Source: Wuchereria bancrofti
Lineage: Eukaryota > Nematoda > Chromadorea > Rhabditida > Onchocercidae
Direction of reading: 5' to 3'
DNA: 64,000 nt
Assembly: GCA_005281725.1 (NCBI GenBank)
Contig: SSBO01000014.1
Location: 1,277,292-1,341,291, forward strand
This document shows, piece by piece, positions 36,951-51,400 of the stretch (position 1 is its first letter; every line of letters begins with the position of its first letter). Under the pieces are notes generated by a model. It had not been told where the DNA came from, made no database searches, and was given only the letters and a program-made list of their open reading frames with translations. The position numbers and the translations under genes are program-made.

Positions 36951-39900
36951 GTGGACATTATTAGTTGGAAAGAAGAGGATGACAAAGAGGAGAGGGAGGT
37001 AGAAGAGAGAGAGAGAGATTGGATGAAGAAAGGACGCGCGAATCGCTCTCAAATATAATACATATCTATTCATCGTTGTCGTCCATCGACCTCATCAATA
37101 AAATAGGTCCATTACTATCAATCTAACATATGTGAGTGAGTACTTACTCTCTCTCTCTTTCTCCCTCCCTCCCTCTCTCTCTCTCTCTAAACAACTTCTA
37201 AGGCAAAAACAGCAAATAGATTTTCCACTGTTTCTTAGAGACTTAAGAAAAAAGAAAGAAAGAAAAAGCAAGAGAGAGAGGAAAAAGAGAAAGAAAGAGT
37301 GGAAAATGATACAATGAAGAAGAAAGAATTGAATGCATTGTTAAATGTTGATTATACAACTAAGAATTTTTTTTTCATAGATGAAAAAGAGATACAGAGA
37401 TAGAAATAAAGAGAGAGAGAGGAAGGAAGGAAGGGTGAGATAATAGAGAAGATTGTTATTTTCTCCCTCTTATAGAGAAAAGATTATAAATGGATGAAAT
37501 TTTTGAAAGAAAAGAAAATGTAAATTCATCCGGATATTATACCTCTCTTTTTCTTCCAAAATATACACACACACATACACATGCACACACACACACACAC
37601 ACACATATATATAAATACATATACCCTAGTGAGGTTGACATCGTTGACAAGGATGATGATTGCACCTTCTCTACTATCCATCCTACATCTTTCCATTCAT
37701 TCATCCTTCCTTCCTCATCTCGTCCTATTCATTACTCCTTATATATATATATTTCTTTCCTCTCCCTTCTTTCTTTTCTAATAAAAATTATATTTTTCTA
37801 AAGGGTATTGTCTTTTCTTTATTCAATGTATGTCTCATCGCTTTTCTTCTCCCTCTATCCCTCTCTTTAGTCAATCTTTCATAAAACTAAGCCAACAATT
37901 CAATTCCATTCCGTAACATTTCATTTCATTCCGCGTTATAACAATTCCACATCAAATGTGACACCCCCGTCTATCCCACCCTCTCTATTTACTTACATGC
38001 ATTTCACTTTAACTTCACTCATCTTACTTTGTAAGAGGCTATCATCAATAACTATTATCGCTTTACCACACACATACACATACACGCACATAGCTAATCC
38101 ATTTCACTTTTCCGCCTTTTATCAATTTCATACATTAACATCATATTATCAACTCTATGAATGATGATAATACCTAATTATTCATCGTATAATTTAATTT
38201 AAAAAATTAAAAAAATCACGCATAGAAACAAACCACATGAATCATATCATCAATACGTTACGTGAACTGACAAATGCACACATGTTATCGTGAGTGATGA
38301 TGATGATATACAATCTATTGATAACAGAATGATGGATGCATTCCAAGAGAGGTTGACATTGTTTCTCTTTAGCTTGTCCAATTACGCAAACAAGCTAAAG
38401 ACATGTGACATGCAAAAAAAAAAAAAAAATGAAACCACAAGTAATAACAACGTGATAAAACAAATAATTGCATTGGAAATGCAAAAAAAAAAGAAACGTG
38501 AGATTACACGTAATGATAGAGAGATTATAAATACACAAAGAAGTAGTTAACTATTCGAGAAAAAAAAATGTGAAAAAAAGTATGCATCATAAAAAAAAGA
38601 AAAATATGGGCAAAATGCCATCAATTGGTGAACTATTTTCATCAATTTAAAGAAAGGAAAAGAAAAAAGAACGATGGAATATATTTAAAGAAAAAAAAAA
38701 AAGTTAACAATGATTATAATTTTGAATTTTACGATAATCTTTCGAGCAAAAAAAAAAAAAAATGGCGGCCTTTTTTTGTAGGAAAAAAAATTTTTTTTTT
38801 TAAATTTGTATAAAGACAGGATTATTGCGAAATTAAATGGAGGTGAAAATTGAATGGAAACTACATCGTATCAATTTTTATTTAAAAAAAAAATGATTTC
38901 TCAGCTATCTTTTAATAGATGTTTCTATCCCAATCAATTATATTAAAAAAAAGCACACTCACAAAAAGGAAAAAGAAACGTGAACTGAAGTATTTTAAAA
39001 TTCAGAAAAAAATAAGGTATTTTACAATATAAATTGTCTTTCTTTTTTTCCTTTTTTTCTTTTTGCAAATTTTGTCTAATTCAATCTAATGTTACAATTT
39101 TTGTAGAATGGAAATAATTATATTATATCACAACATGTGTAATCCTAAAATTAATTAAATTACTGACGCAAATTAGAAATCATATCATTCAAAAAAAAAG
39201 TTTTTTTCACCTCATTTCTTCTGCTAATTTTTGCACAATAAGCACAATTTTAAAAAATAATTATACATTATGTGCAAAAGAAAAATGAAAAAATAAAATA
39301 AAATAAAAGAGGGAAAAGAAAGAAAAAAATCGAACTGCAAATTTAACTCAATTTTAGAAAAGTGAAATAACAAAAAAAAAAAAAAGAAAAGGAGGCATAT
39401 TATGGTTGTTTATAATAGAAAGGACAAGAAAAAAAAATTTTTTTTTTTTCAATTATTTCTTATAGAATTGAAATGAAATTTTTTCCAAGATTCCAAGACT
39501 AAATGCTAAAACAAAATGATAAAAGAAAAGAGTGTAAATAGAAAGAGAATTGAAAAAGTTGAGAATGTTGATTGATGATAGAGTAGATGTTGTGACAAAA
39601 ATTTTTCAACAAAATTCTTTTCATCATTTTGCAAGAAAGAAAAAGCTATAATCCTTTATCGCATCTTAATTGGCATATTTAAATAAGAGTTACTGCTAAT
39701 ATTGAAAAAAAGAAAGAGGAAAAAATGCAAAATTGAAGTGAACGAGTGGGAGAGAGAGAGAGAGAGAGAGAAGGAAAGGATGAGAAAAATAGTGCTAATT
39801 GAAAATTCCTTCTTAAATTCATTGACGAAAAATTATTGAATTTGATAATAGAAAAAGAAGCAAAGAATAATTTGAAAAAAAAAAACACATATATATGATT

Positions 39901-41308
39901 TTTTAAAAAAAAATAAAGCTGGAAATACGAAGAAATAATGAAGACATTTCTTACCTCTATATGTTTCCTCTCTCCCTCTCTCTTTCAAACCCTTTTAAAG
40001 TAATTGTTCCAGTAAATAACCCAAAAAGGAAGTTATCATTTTTCATTTTTCCTTTTTCGTTTTTTTCTTTTTTTTTTTTCTTTTTTTTTTGGTTAGCTAT
40101 CATTCACATATAACCTTTGATCAAATAAAATAAAATAAACAAATAAGTGACAAATGTACATACATTTCATCTAAATCAATCTAATATACACAATAAATTA
40201 ATTTACTTTTATTTTCTTGTTTCTTTTATATCATCAATTTCATCCTGTGTTAATTTAAATGAAGATAAAAAAGAAAATTTTTATTACTCACTCACTAATT
40301 CTTTTATTATTCTTATCATTTTCTCATACAATCTGTCTGTCATACATTCATTTCTCTTCTCCTCATCACTCGTTTTGTTTCATTCTTTCTCTTCTTTTGC
40401 TTATTCATTTCAATCTTTTTTTTTTTTCAATTCTTACAAATAATTCTTATTTAATTCATACAGTGTATATATGCGTACATATACGCATGTGTATGTATGT
40501 ATGTATGTGTGTGTGTGTATGTATCTGTACGTACGTGTATGTGTGTACATGTATATGACTAAACATTACACCTGTTGTTGTTATTATTGTTGTTATTGAC
40601 ATTATCAATAGGATTCATTCTAAACTTCGATAACGATCTTTTAATGTTTCAATTATTAACTATTTCAGCATCAGATGTACTGTTTTCAAAAGGGAAAATT
40701 CCCTCCTGTCACTTTTCAAATCGATTTCTTATTCATTTTACCAATGAAAAAAAAAAAAGATGAGAGTGAGAGAGAGAGAAGGACACTGAGAGAGAGAGAG
40801 AGGGAGAGGGAGCGAAATGATATAATGAAGAAAAAAAACGAAAATTCTGCAAAACTTTGTTTTTACTTCATACACTTTCTTTGCCATACATCAACATACA
40901 TACATACATGCACACATACATACATACACATAGACATCAAGAAGCCAACAAATAATTTCTTGGTGATTCTTTGGCATACGTTCATTCCCCCAAGCTATCG
41001 CCTCCCCCTCCTCCCTCCATCGTCTCTTGAAACAACTCAATGTTAATAATTGAATAATATTGACATCCTTATATAACGCAGTATCATTATGCTTTCTCTC
41101 TATCCCTCTTCTCCTTGCTTTCCCTCCCTCTCTCTCTCTCTCTCTCAAACTTTTTAAACAATTTTGACAACATAGTTTCTTCACTTATATGTTTCATTCA
41201 AAATGGCAATTAAATAATATAATGGATTGACAAAGGGGGAAAGAAAAGAAAAGAACTGATCCACCATACAAACATACATATATTTCATTATTATATAATG
41301 ATAGATTG

Positions 41309-41335
41309 CAAAGGTCAAATGGACATTGACCTTTG
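41309..41335. promoter_or_regulatory. Inverted AGGTCA half-sites (nuclear-receptor-like palindrome)
   Basis: CAAAGGTCAA at 41309-41318 and its exact reverse complement TTGACCTTTG at 41326-41335 are separated by 7 bp. AGGTCA is the classical nuclear hormone receptor half-site. The pair stands out from its A+T-rich setting, but it lies far from any recognised gene and a regulatory role is unproven. Confidence 0.4.
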
Positions 41336-41756
41336 ATGCTATTAATTATGAAATGTATAGATGTGTAGCCGAAGCATATTTAAATTACACATATTAATTA
41401 TATGCAATAAATTATATTATTTTCTCAGTAATTAATTTTTTTTTTAAATTATACGTATAATCTTTTCTTTTTTTTTTAAATTATACACAATAAATATGCT
41501 TAAAATCATTAAAATTATAATGTTAAATGAAACTAATTTAATTTAATACATCAAAAATAAAATACTAAAAGAAAAAAGAATTGTATAAATAAAATACAAA
41601 AAAAAAAATTTTTTTTAAAAATCTTTTTTAAATATTGTCGTACAAAAAAAAAAAAAAAAAAAAAGGGAACGAACCGACAAATTAAAGAAATGGAGACATT
41701 TTTCAATGAATTTGTAATGTTTTTGGTAGATAGCGGGGAGGAGTGGGTAGTGAGAA

Positions 41757-41779
41757 GGGTAAGGGAAAGGGTGGACGGG
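41757..41779 (+). other. G-quadruplex motif
   Basis: Four GGG runs at 41757-41759, 41763-41765, 41769-41771 and 41777-41779 are separated by loops of 3, 3 and 5 bases, fulfilling the standard G3+N1-7 pattern. Further G-runs at 41735 and 41744 precede them. A GC-rich patch with CCGTACGTACCCGGGGG follows near 41890-41910. Confidence 0.7.
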
Positions 41780-42023
41780 TAGATGGAAGAGGGAGAAAAG
41801 AGAATAGATGGGCAAGGTATAGTGACACGGATACATCATTTCAATTTTCTTCTCTCAACCCTCTCTCTACCCGCAGATGGTTGCAATGTCCCCGTACGTA
41901 CCCGGGGGTTGGCATGATAATAATGCCTTTCACCTTCTTCTTCATTTCCATTCTTACTTCAAAATTCATCTCATTCCCTATTTCACATTTTCATCTTTGC
42001 GCAAAAAAAAATACTAAAAAACT

Positions 42024-42425
42024 AAAAATCGTAAGAGACATACATGCATACACACATACATAAATACATGTATACATACATGCACCACATACAAACATAC
42101 ACACATACAAACATACACTACACATACATGCATGCATGTATTTATTTTACATTATAAAATATTACGTAACGTAACCGACTTGTATATATTTTTCACGCAA
42201 TATACTTTCAATCATTCACGCATATAAGGAAAAATCGTACGAGACATACGTACATACACGCATGCATACATACATAAATACGTGTCTACATACGTGCACC
42301 ACATACAAACATACATGCATGCACGCATGCATTTATTTTACATTATAAAACATTACGTTACGTAACCAATTTATATATGTTTTTCACGCAAAATATTTTC
42401 AATCATTCACGCATATAAGCATAGG
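42024..42425. repeat. 206-bp diverged tandem duplication
   Basis: Two units begin with AAAAATCGTA at 42024 and 42230. Each holds a CATACA-rich half, then CATTTATTTTACATTATAAA-like and CACGCAATATACTTTCAATC-like words, and ends at CGCATATAAG. Each unit carries a TTACGTAA palindrome (42162-42169 and 42358-42365). The copies differ at scattered bases, so this duplication is old and real. Confidence 0.8.
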
Positions 42426-42430
42426 TCTTT

Positions 42431-45400
42431 TTTTTTCACGTATACAAATATAGTCTATTTTTTTTTTCACGAAATATTACTAACTAATAATAATCATCAT
42501 TATCAATTGTACTTTAGATGATCTAAAATTAATTTTTTTAAAATTTATCTAAAAGTGTCTAAAATTAATTTTTATTCTAAAAAAAAGAAAGGAAAAGAGG
42601 AAAAAGGAAAAACAAGAAAAGACAAAATGAAACAAATTAACAACAACTAAGAGAATTATTTCATACATCAATTAAAAACTGAAGATCTCTGACAATTTTT
42701 TTTTTTCTTTTTCCTGTTTAAAAAATAAGAGAAAAAATTTTCAGATCAATGATATCATTCATCTTCTAAAATTTACCATACAGAAATTATAATCAATGTC
42801 AATTATAGAAAAAAAAAAAGGAGAAACGTTGATTTTAATTATTTATTTATCAATTTTTTTATTATCATTATTATCATTTCTTAATCAATTTTAACAAAAG
42901 ATTTGACTGAATGAATTATTATCAATTCATCTTTTATCGTTAACCGCTACTCCTTATCACTATTATCATCAATGACCATATCATTGATATCAATCTATTA
43001 CATTCTCCTTTTTTTTCTCTCTCTCTCTCTCCTTCTCTTCTTGCCTCAACAGTTTAGTCTAAAAATAAATTTCATGTGACAATTCAATGGGGACATTTCA
43101 ATACTTTCACTTAGATTGAAGGATGAAAAGTGACAATTGAAATTACAAGACAAATGAAAAGTAAATTATTATAGATTTGCATTTATTTTCTATAAATACA
43201 AATAAATTTGATAAGTTGTTTAATATTTTATTTAAAAACTAATCAAGTGTAATACAAAGTGTAATACACCACATAAATAGTGTAATACTACAAAGTTGAG
43301 CCAATAATAGCAATTTGTTAATAAATAATTATTTTCATATGTTATTACACTCAATAATCATTATTAATTATTACTGATTAATACAAATATAATCTGATAT
43401 ATTTAATCGATTATCTTAATACATGAAACGATTAAATAAATAACTAGGTAATAAAAAGTAAACAATTGCAAAGATGTTTATATATTTGAAATAAGCAATG
43501 ATAATTTATCAGAAAGCACGCGGTAATTTAAAAACATCAACAAGATCTCTGATCTTTTCCAATTCCCAAACAACTGCCAGTTTCTTTAACCTATTAAAAT
43601 GTTTATCAAACATGAAAAGGATAGGAGGACGATGATGATGATGATGATGATAAGTGAAGATAGAAGAGAGAAAGAAAGAAAGAGAATATTTAAAGAATGA
43701 GGGACATTTTGTAATGACATGTTGATATGAGGAAAAATGGATGAATAATAAATATCTTTTTGTATTTCAAAATAAAACGCTAACTTTTTCGCAAAATTTA
43801 TTTTTAAAATTTAAATTTTAATAAGAAAAAAACAACGGAAAAAAATCAATAATAATTATCTCATAGATATGAAATTAATTTAAAATATTAGCTAGTTTAA
43901 AAAAAAAATGAGAAAAAAAAAGAAACAACAAACAAAAATTTCACTCCAATTTAATCATTTTCTTCCCTATCCTTTTTAACTATAAATTTCTACAAAAATC
44001 GCTAGCTTAACAATATGTAAGAAGAAGAAATTACTGAAAAAAATAAATGAAATGAGCAAAAATCAAAAGTCGAGATTCAAAGAATGATTAGTAAGTAATA
44101 CGAAAAATTTATTGTTACTGTTACTATTATTTAATTATTTATTTATTATTATTACTTACTGTTTATTATTATTTATTATTGTTTACTATTGCTTATCATT
44201 ATTTATTATTGTTTATTATTGTCTGTCATTATTTATTATTATCATTATTTATTGTTTATTATTATCATTAATTATTATTTGAAATAACTTTTTTTAGTTA
44301 GAGCATTTTATAAAAAAACTTCTGTTTTTTTTTGGAACTTTTAATTGTTGATAATTAAATTTTTAAAAGAGCAAAAAGGATTGCAAAATCCGTTGGGGGA
44401 AGAAAATATCAGTTGTTGTCACGAGTGATTAATTAACATATGAGCAAAATGTTAACAATTTTATATCAGTGCACACAAAGGGATGATAATTAGCACTTAA
44501 CAATTTTTCATTTTGGCCAAATTTTGGAAATGATAAAAAAAAAAAAATACAAGTTAAAACCCCTTTTTGTTTAGTTTTGTTTTTTCTTTTCTCTCTCTTT
44601 TTTATAACAAAATTGGTACAGAAAACATTATTTGTCATTTTAAAAATTAAGTTAATAATTAGAAGTGAAAAAATGTAATTTAATTCCAAAATTAAATTTT
44701 TTCAAAAATTATCTGATATTCTAATTTTCATTATAAATTTTCAAACATTACTCTTTTATATTTTCCCTCTCTCTCTTTCTTCTTGTTTTCCTCTTATTTT
44801 TTTTTTCCTGTAATAATAACATAATTGATACATTTTTTTTTTTTTTTGCTAAAATTGTAATGAATGTATAAATCATTTTCGTTTATTGAATTTTAATTTA
44901 GAATAATTAACTTTGATATGGAAAAGAAATAAAATATTAAAAACGATTTTAGAAACCTTAATCTATGCTTGTTTTCAAAAGGTCATCGTCGTTTAATACG
45001 ATCGGTCATTCATCAGAATACTCAAAATCTCATCATAATCTCTTATAATAATTACTTTGATATAATAAATGCATTCTCATTTCTTCCTAATATTAACTAT
45101 ATTTAATGTTATTTCTTTTTTTTTCTTTCTAGGAAAAAAAAGGCAAACAAATAAATAAACAAACAAACAAACAAGCAAACTTATTCATTTTCTGCAATTA
45201 ACACGGAGAAAAAAGAAGTAATTCAATAGTTCGAGGTGAATTTGAAAAAAAGTTAAATTAAAACTTACTGGAAAATATTAATGACATCTACATTAATAAT
45301 TATGTAATAATACTAATAATATAAATATGCGTATAAGGAATGAAATGAGAAAAAAAATACAATTCAAAAAAAAAAAAAGAAAAATTATTGTTTGTGCAAC

Positions 45401-48400
45401 TTTGACAATTTCAAAAAATAAACAAATAAATAAACAAGTAAAAAAATAAATAGATAGATAATTGAACAAATAAGTAAATAAATAATGAAAAAAAAAAAAA
45501 GAAAACTAAACATATATCATATTTATTTGATATCATTAAAAAAAAAAAAAGATATTTCAAGAAGTGAGCATAAGAAAAAAAAAAGAGATTATATTTATGA
45601 GCGTTCAAATGATATTTTTCTGTCCTTGACAATCAAAAAAAAAAAAATTTTTTTCTCTAATTTTTCAAAAAAAAAAAGAATGAAAAAGGAGGGCAATAGA
45701 AATATTATATGTTATTTATCAAGGCTATTCACCCTTTTTTTTTTTAATTTTTTTTCTTTTCTTTTTTTTTTTTTTGTTAAAAATATACACACATACAAAC
45801 TAAATACACTATCAGACATACACAAAAATGGGAAATGAATGAATGAATGAATGATTGAATGATGCAAATGGCGCAAAATGCTCTCTCAATACAATTTTTA
45901 AATTATTTTCGAAATGGGCCAATTTTGAAAATTTTCAAAAAAAATTTTTTTTTTTAAAACTATTTGCAAATTTTAGTTTTCTTTTTTTTTCACATATGAA
46001 TAATGTTAACAAAATTATTGCAAATGATTAATCAATTAAAATTATTAATCTTAAATGATTAATTAAAATTACCTTAAATGATTAAAATTAATTAAAATTA
46101 TCTTAAATGATTAAAAATACATATCAAAAATAAAAATAATCCTGATTAAAATTTTGATTAATATTAGTAATTATTATTAAGAAATTAAAATTATTAACAA
46201 ATGATCAATAAGGAAGAATAAATAAATAAAAATAGCTCATAAATAACTTTTAAAAACATTGTTTTTTTCTCTCTATTGTTTATAATATTTAAAAAATTTC
46301 TTATGATAATAATTAAAAATAATAATAATTCATTAAAATTACTACTTTGAAAAATTCATAAAAAGAGAGAGAGAAGAAGAGAGAAAAGGGAGCGTCAGAA
46401 TTAAGTATCAAATAATATTGGCATTATTATTAGACGATGTGACGATTCATTTTGAAAATTTTTATAAATTTTTTCAAAAAAAAAAGTCATTATAAGATGA
46501 AATAATTATTAATTAAATGAATAAAATTATTCATTGCTTCAATTTAATTCGACCAAATTACATTTTAATGTAAAATAGTAAATTTTTATGCTCATTAAAT
46601 GATCAATATAATAAGTTAACCTTTGATGTTTATTGTCTAATTTTGAATTCAAATAATCATTGTTGACTATCAGACAACAATGACCTTTTCAGTCAATCAA
46701 CTCATATTAAAAGCTTTCAGAAGAATCGGAATTAAATTATCCCATTTAAAATTCAATGAAAATGAAGTGAATTATACCCTTCACATCAATTTTTAGCAAT
46801 TCGAAAGAAAAAAAAAAGTATCTGTGATATACAATTTAACAGTGGAAACAAAATGAAAAAAAGAGAAGAGAGAGAGAGGAAAATAATATAAATGCTTCAA
46901 TTTTTGTTAATCATAATTCAAAAAGTAACACTATCAGAGTTTTTTGAAAATTTTTCATTCAGTATTTAAATAGTCATTCATTTAAACCATTTCAATTCCT
47001 AATTAATTAACTTTTTAAAATGATTTTATGTGCTAATTTTATTATATTGTAAGAACATTGTATTTAATTTAACATATTTTTAATTTTTTTTTTCCAAAAA
47101 ACATTTCTACACATTTTAATTATACATATATATCTTTACATTAAATTTTAACACATATTTTAATTCGGCTAAAGATGCAAAATTATTAATTGCTAATATT
47201 AGTCTAATTTATATGAATAAAAAAAAAATATATCTATGGAATATACAATAAAATGAACATTTTCTAGACTTGAATAATTTTTCGGTTTTAAATTTTGATT
47301 TAAAATATTTTACTTGTTACGTTGACAATTAATTATCAATAGATGAAATAATTAAATAAATTATTCGATCAATTCATTCATTCCTAGCACATTCACTGCC
47401 TTTTTTTTTTAAAAAATCTATGAATAATGAAATTATGTCAGTCTTTCTTCCTTTTTTTTGACAAGTAAAAGTTAAAAAAAAAAATGAAAATTTGGAGTGA
47501 AAACTTTTTAAAAAAAGCAAAAAATAAACATTTTTATACTTAATGAATAGAAAATTTTCAATAATTTTGTTTAATAACTATTCAATCCATTTTATCATTT
47601 CTAATATTTAGAAAAAAAAAGATGAAAAAAAAATAAGACATTAGTCTTATACAAAACAATTAATGAAATTAATATCTTATTTAAAATTATTTTATTATCT
47701 CTCACTTAATTTAACTACTTTTAACTTATTTAAAAATTGAACTTTGTTTTCTTCTCAGTATTTTCCTATATCTTTTATGCATTTACAATAATATTTTAAA
47801 AGTGAGCAAACACAAACCTTTAATAAAGTAAAATTAAAATTCAAGCAGAAATTATTGTCAGACAATTACCACTTAATACATTAATAATTTATTTTAAAAT
47901 CAATTTGACTTTATGCATGAATTACTTTACTTTTTGTATTACCTATTACAATGCTTTTATTCTCATTTTACCATTTACAATATTACTTACTTTTATTACT
48001 TTTATTGCTTATTACACATCACTTACTTTTATTACTTATTAACATCACTTATGATGTTTTTTAATTTTAATTTTATCAAATGTAATGAATATTACTTTTC
48101 ACATCATATTCCTACAATATCATTATTAAATTTTTTGTTTTGCATAATTAGCTACCATTTTCGTACCGTAAACCAATCAATAGTTGACTAAAACCTTCAA
48201 TTTCATTATTTAATTAGCAATTTTTTTAAATTGATTTAACATCTGGATGTTATCATAACTTTTTATCTCCTAAATTTCTTTAAATTTTATATTTTTTTTT
48301 TGATGATTTTTTCTCTTTCCTCCTCTTCCTGCCATTTCGCTTACATTCTTTGCTAAAAATTTCATCTCCTAAAAAAAGATAAATCATTATTATTATTATT

Positions 48401-51400
48401 ATTAATATTATTTTTATTATTATGATTATTATTTATTATTAATATTTCTAATCGTCGTAAACATCATCGTTATCATCGTCAACAACAAACATCACTTTTG
48501 AGGTTGTTTTAAAAGTAATTAGTTAAATGAGTAAAGCTATTAAACTTCTTCTATTTTGGATCCATTCTCCATGGCTCATTTGTCTTTAATCCCAATTGGA
48601 TTTCTTCTTATCCATCCATAACATATTTAGCTATTGCAGTAATTTTAGGATTGAATTCAATTAAGCTAAATTGATATAACGCAGTTACTCAAACATACAT
48701 ACATACATACACAGACACAGACATACACACACACACACACATACACATAATGACAAAATACAATTAAATTGGAAAGATAATTTAGAGAAAGTCTATTGAC
48801 TTATTTAATCTTTTAAATTAACAAAACCATTAATACTTCTTCATCATCAACATCAAATGATATTCAAAATGGTTAAGAAATTAATGCATTAATTCTCAGT
48901 TAATCTAATTTCATCAAAATATCATCATTTCATTTATTTCATTTCTGTAAAATCAAAGATTACTTTCGAATTGCAACCTTTCTTCTCTTTCATTCTATTC
49001 TCACTAATTCATTTATAAATCAATGGTTGTCTCTTTTATCTGCATGTGATCTTTGATAATAAAATATTTGACAGTTAATTAGTTAAAGAGTAGAAAAAAA
49101 AAATGCACATGATTGAAACTTTTATAAAGTATAAATTTAGCATACTTATTTATAAATATAATTAATTTAAGATGCTTAATTATAAATTGTAATTTCATTT
49201 AAATATATAAGAATAAGAAATGATTAATGAATGATTGCAGAAATGAAATTAATCTTTCTTTCAACATATGTAAACACAAAGATCAATCATAGCTTATTAA
49301 TCGTATAAATTAATAATTAATTGATTACTTACACAGTGAAACATAAAAGCAATGCTAATAATAAATTTAATGGGAAAAATGTGATAAGGCTACTATTTAT
49401 TATTATTATTATTATTGTACAGCACTTATCAATAAGCAATACTAATTGTTGATAAATTTTATTATCGATTGATTAAATTTTTTTTTACTGCACTGATCAG
49501 AGTTTAAAATTAAATATCTAATTTGTCATTTGCATATTCCATTATCACTTCAATTTTTTATATAATCATTTTAACAATTTAAACAAAATTATTTTATTAA
49601 AAATTTTTTAATTTTTTTTTGTTTTTTACTTTGTAAAAATTAAAAAATTTTGGTACTTTGGAAATTTCGAATAATTAAAATCATTAAATGAATTTTGATT
49701 GATAATTTCCTTTTTTTTCGTTGAAAAGAAATGTTGCATAATGACAACATATCATGGATTCCTCATGTAGACATACACACATACACGCGCACACGTACAC
49801 ACACGTACGTACACACATATATACACGTACGTCAATACATAATACACACACATACATCACACATACAGACAGGACATATATGTGCACATACATGCATGCA
49901 TATAGACATACATACACTCATACACACATACATACACACACACACACATATATGTAGGTATAGAGAGAAGCATGCACATGCGTATGCGCAAAAGACGCGC
50001 GCAAAAGCGCATGCATGCATTGAGGACACGCTTCATCAATATATGTATATATATATATTATCTTATAAGATGATGGAAGATGTAGGAAAAGAGTGGAAAG
50101 TGGGACAACCTTTGATTTTATGATTTAATGAAGAGAATAAGAGAAAGAGAAGGAGAAAGAGAGGGAAAGAAAGCGAGAGAGAGAGAGAGAGAAAGAAAGA
50201 TAAGGAGGTCTTATTTTTTTTTAATTTTATTTAATTTTTTTATTTCGTTCAAATTGAAGAAAATATTAGAAAATGAAGAGCCATATAAAAAGACCATAAA
50301 GAGTGTATGAATGAATTTTAAGAAATGTTTTAGGGGAATGGAAAAAAAAATTTGTTAAAAATTTTTTTTTTTGAAAAAATTAACAAAATAACAAATAAAT
50401 ATAATAAAAAGTGGAAAGAAGAATAGGAATGAAGGGAAAAGTATAAAAGATTTGAAAAAAATGAGAGAGATTTAATAATAATAAAATTTGTAAAACAAAT
50501 TTTATTGTAGAAGAAAACAGATGTATTGTTTCACTGTAACAAAATTCACTTTTTTTTTTTATTCTTTTCTTTTTTTCTTTTTCCATTCCCTTTCTCTTGT
50601 TTTTTTCCTTTTCCTCCTCTGTTATTTTCATTTCATCCTCGTTTATTCAAAAAAATGATCTGATTTTCTTTTTTTTTTTTTACAATCAAAAAATGACAGC
50701 AATCATTTTTTTTTTTTTATTTCTCCTTCAAAAAATATATTTTTGGAATGCTCAAAAAAAAAAGAAAAAAAAAACATTGCTTTAAATTGAAAATTGGAAA
50801 TGGTTTTCAAAAGTAGAATATAAACGTTTTGTTAAAAAAAAAGAAAGAAAAATGCATCAATGATTGCATTTGTGTAAAATGAAGTATAAAATTTGTAAAT
50901 AAACTTAGGATTATTTTAATATTTACAAATGGATAAGAGAAAAAAAAATACATTTTTTTTGCATAAAACTAGCCATATTTTTATTCTAATAATTAATTAA
51001 TTAGCTAATTAATTAACTGAATGATATTTACGAATAAATTAATAAAATTGACTTATATCTATTTATACTATTTATCTATTTAACTATCTAATTTATATAT
51101 AAATCAAAAAAAAAAAATCTATTTGTTGAAATGAGATAGAATTTAATTTATTCTTAAAAAAAAAAACCGGTTGATCTAATGCACAAACATACAGGCACCA
51201 TAATCATATTTCATATCATCCAATATTCGTTACTATATGGCAAATACAAACATATTTGATGAATAATTTTAGAATTAAAAACAAAAAAAAAAAAAAAAAT
51301 TTGAAAGCATTTAGAATGAAACAAATAAGTGTTTTGTTACAACGAAAATAAAATGAATAAAAAGGAAATTATGTCTCTCTTCAAAATATCATAAATTCTC

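Larger units (their letters stand above)
36951..42430. repeat. Microsatellite-dense zone
   Basis: Tandem simple repeats are concentrated here. GA tracts lie at about 36975-37018, 37275-37430, 39750-39772 and 40762-40812. CT tracts lie at about 37145-37190 and 41121-41148. CA/TACA tracts are at about 37563-37615 and 40890-40930, and GT/TATG tracts at about 40485-40555. ORFs that overlap them are low-complexity Thr/His, Arg/Glu or Ser/Leu strings. No gene was supported. Confidence 0.8.

Noticed and set aside
41743..42063. 106-codon plus-strand ORF over the G-rich patch
   Set aside because: It starts in the G-quadruplex region and runs into TACA repeats, with no splice or polyadenylation context and no recognisable family.
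49684..50123. Several overlapping His/Thr and Cys/Val ORFs
   Set aside because: Products of a CA/CATA array read in several frames.
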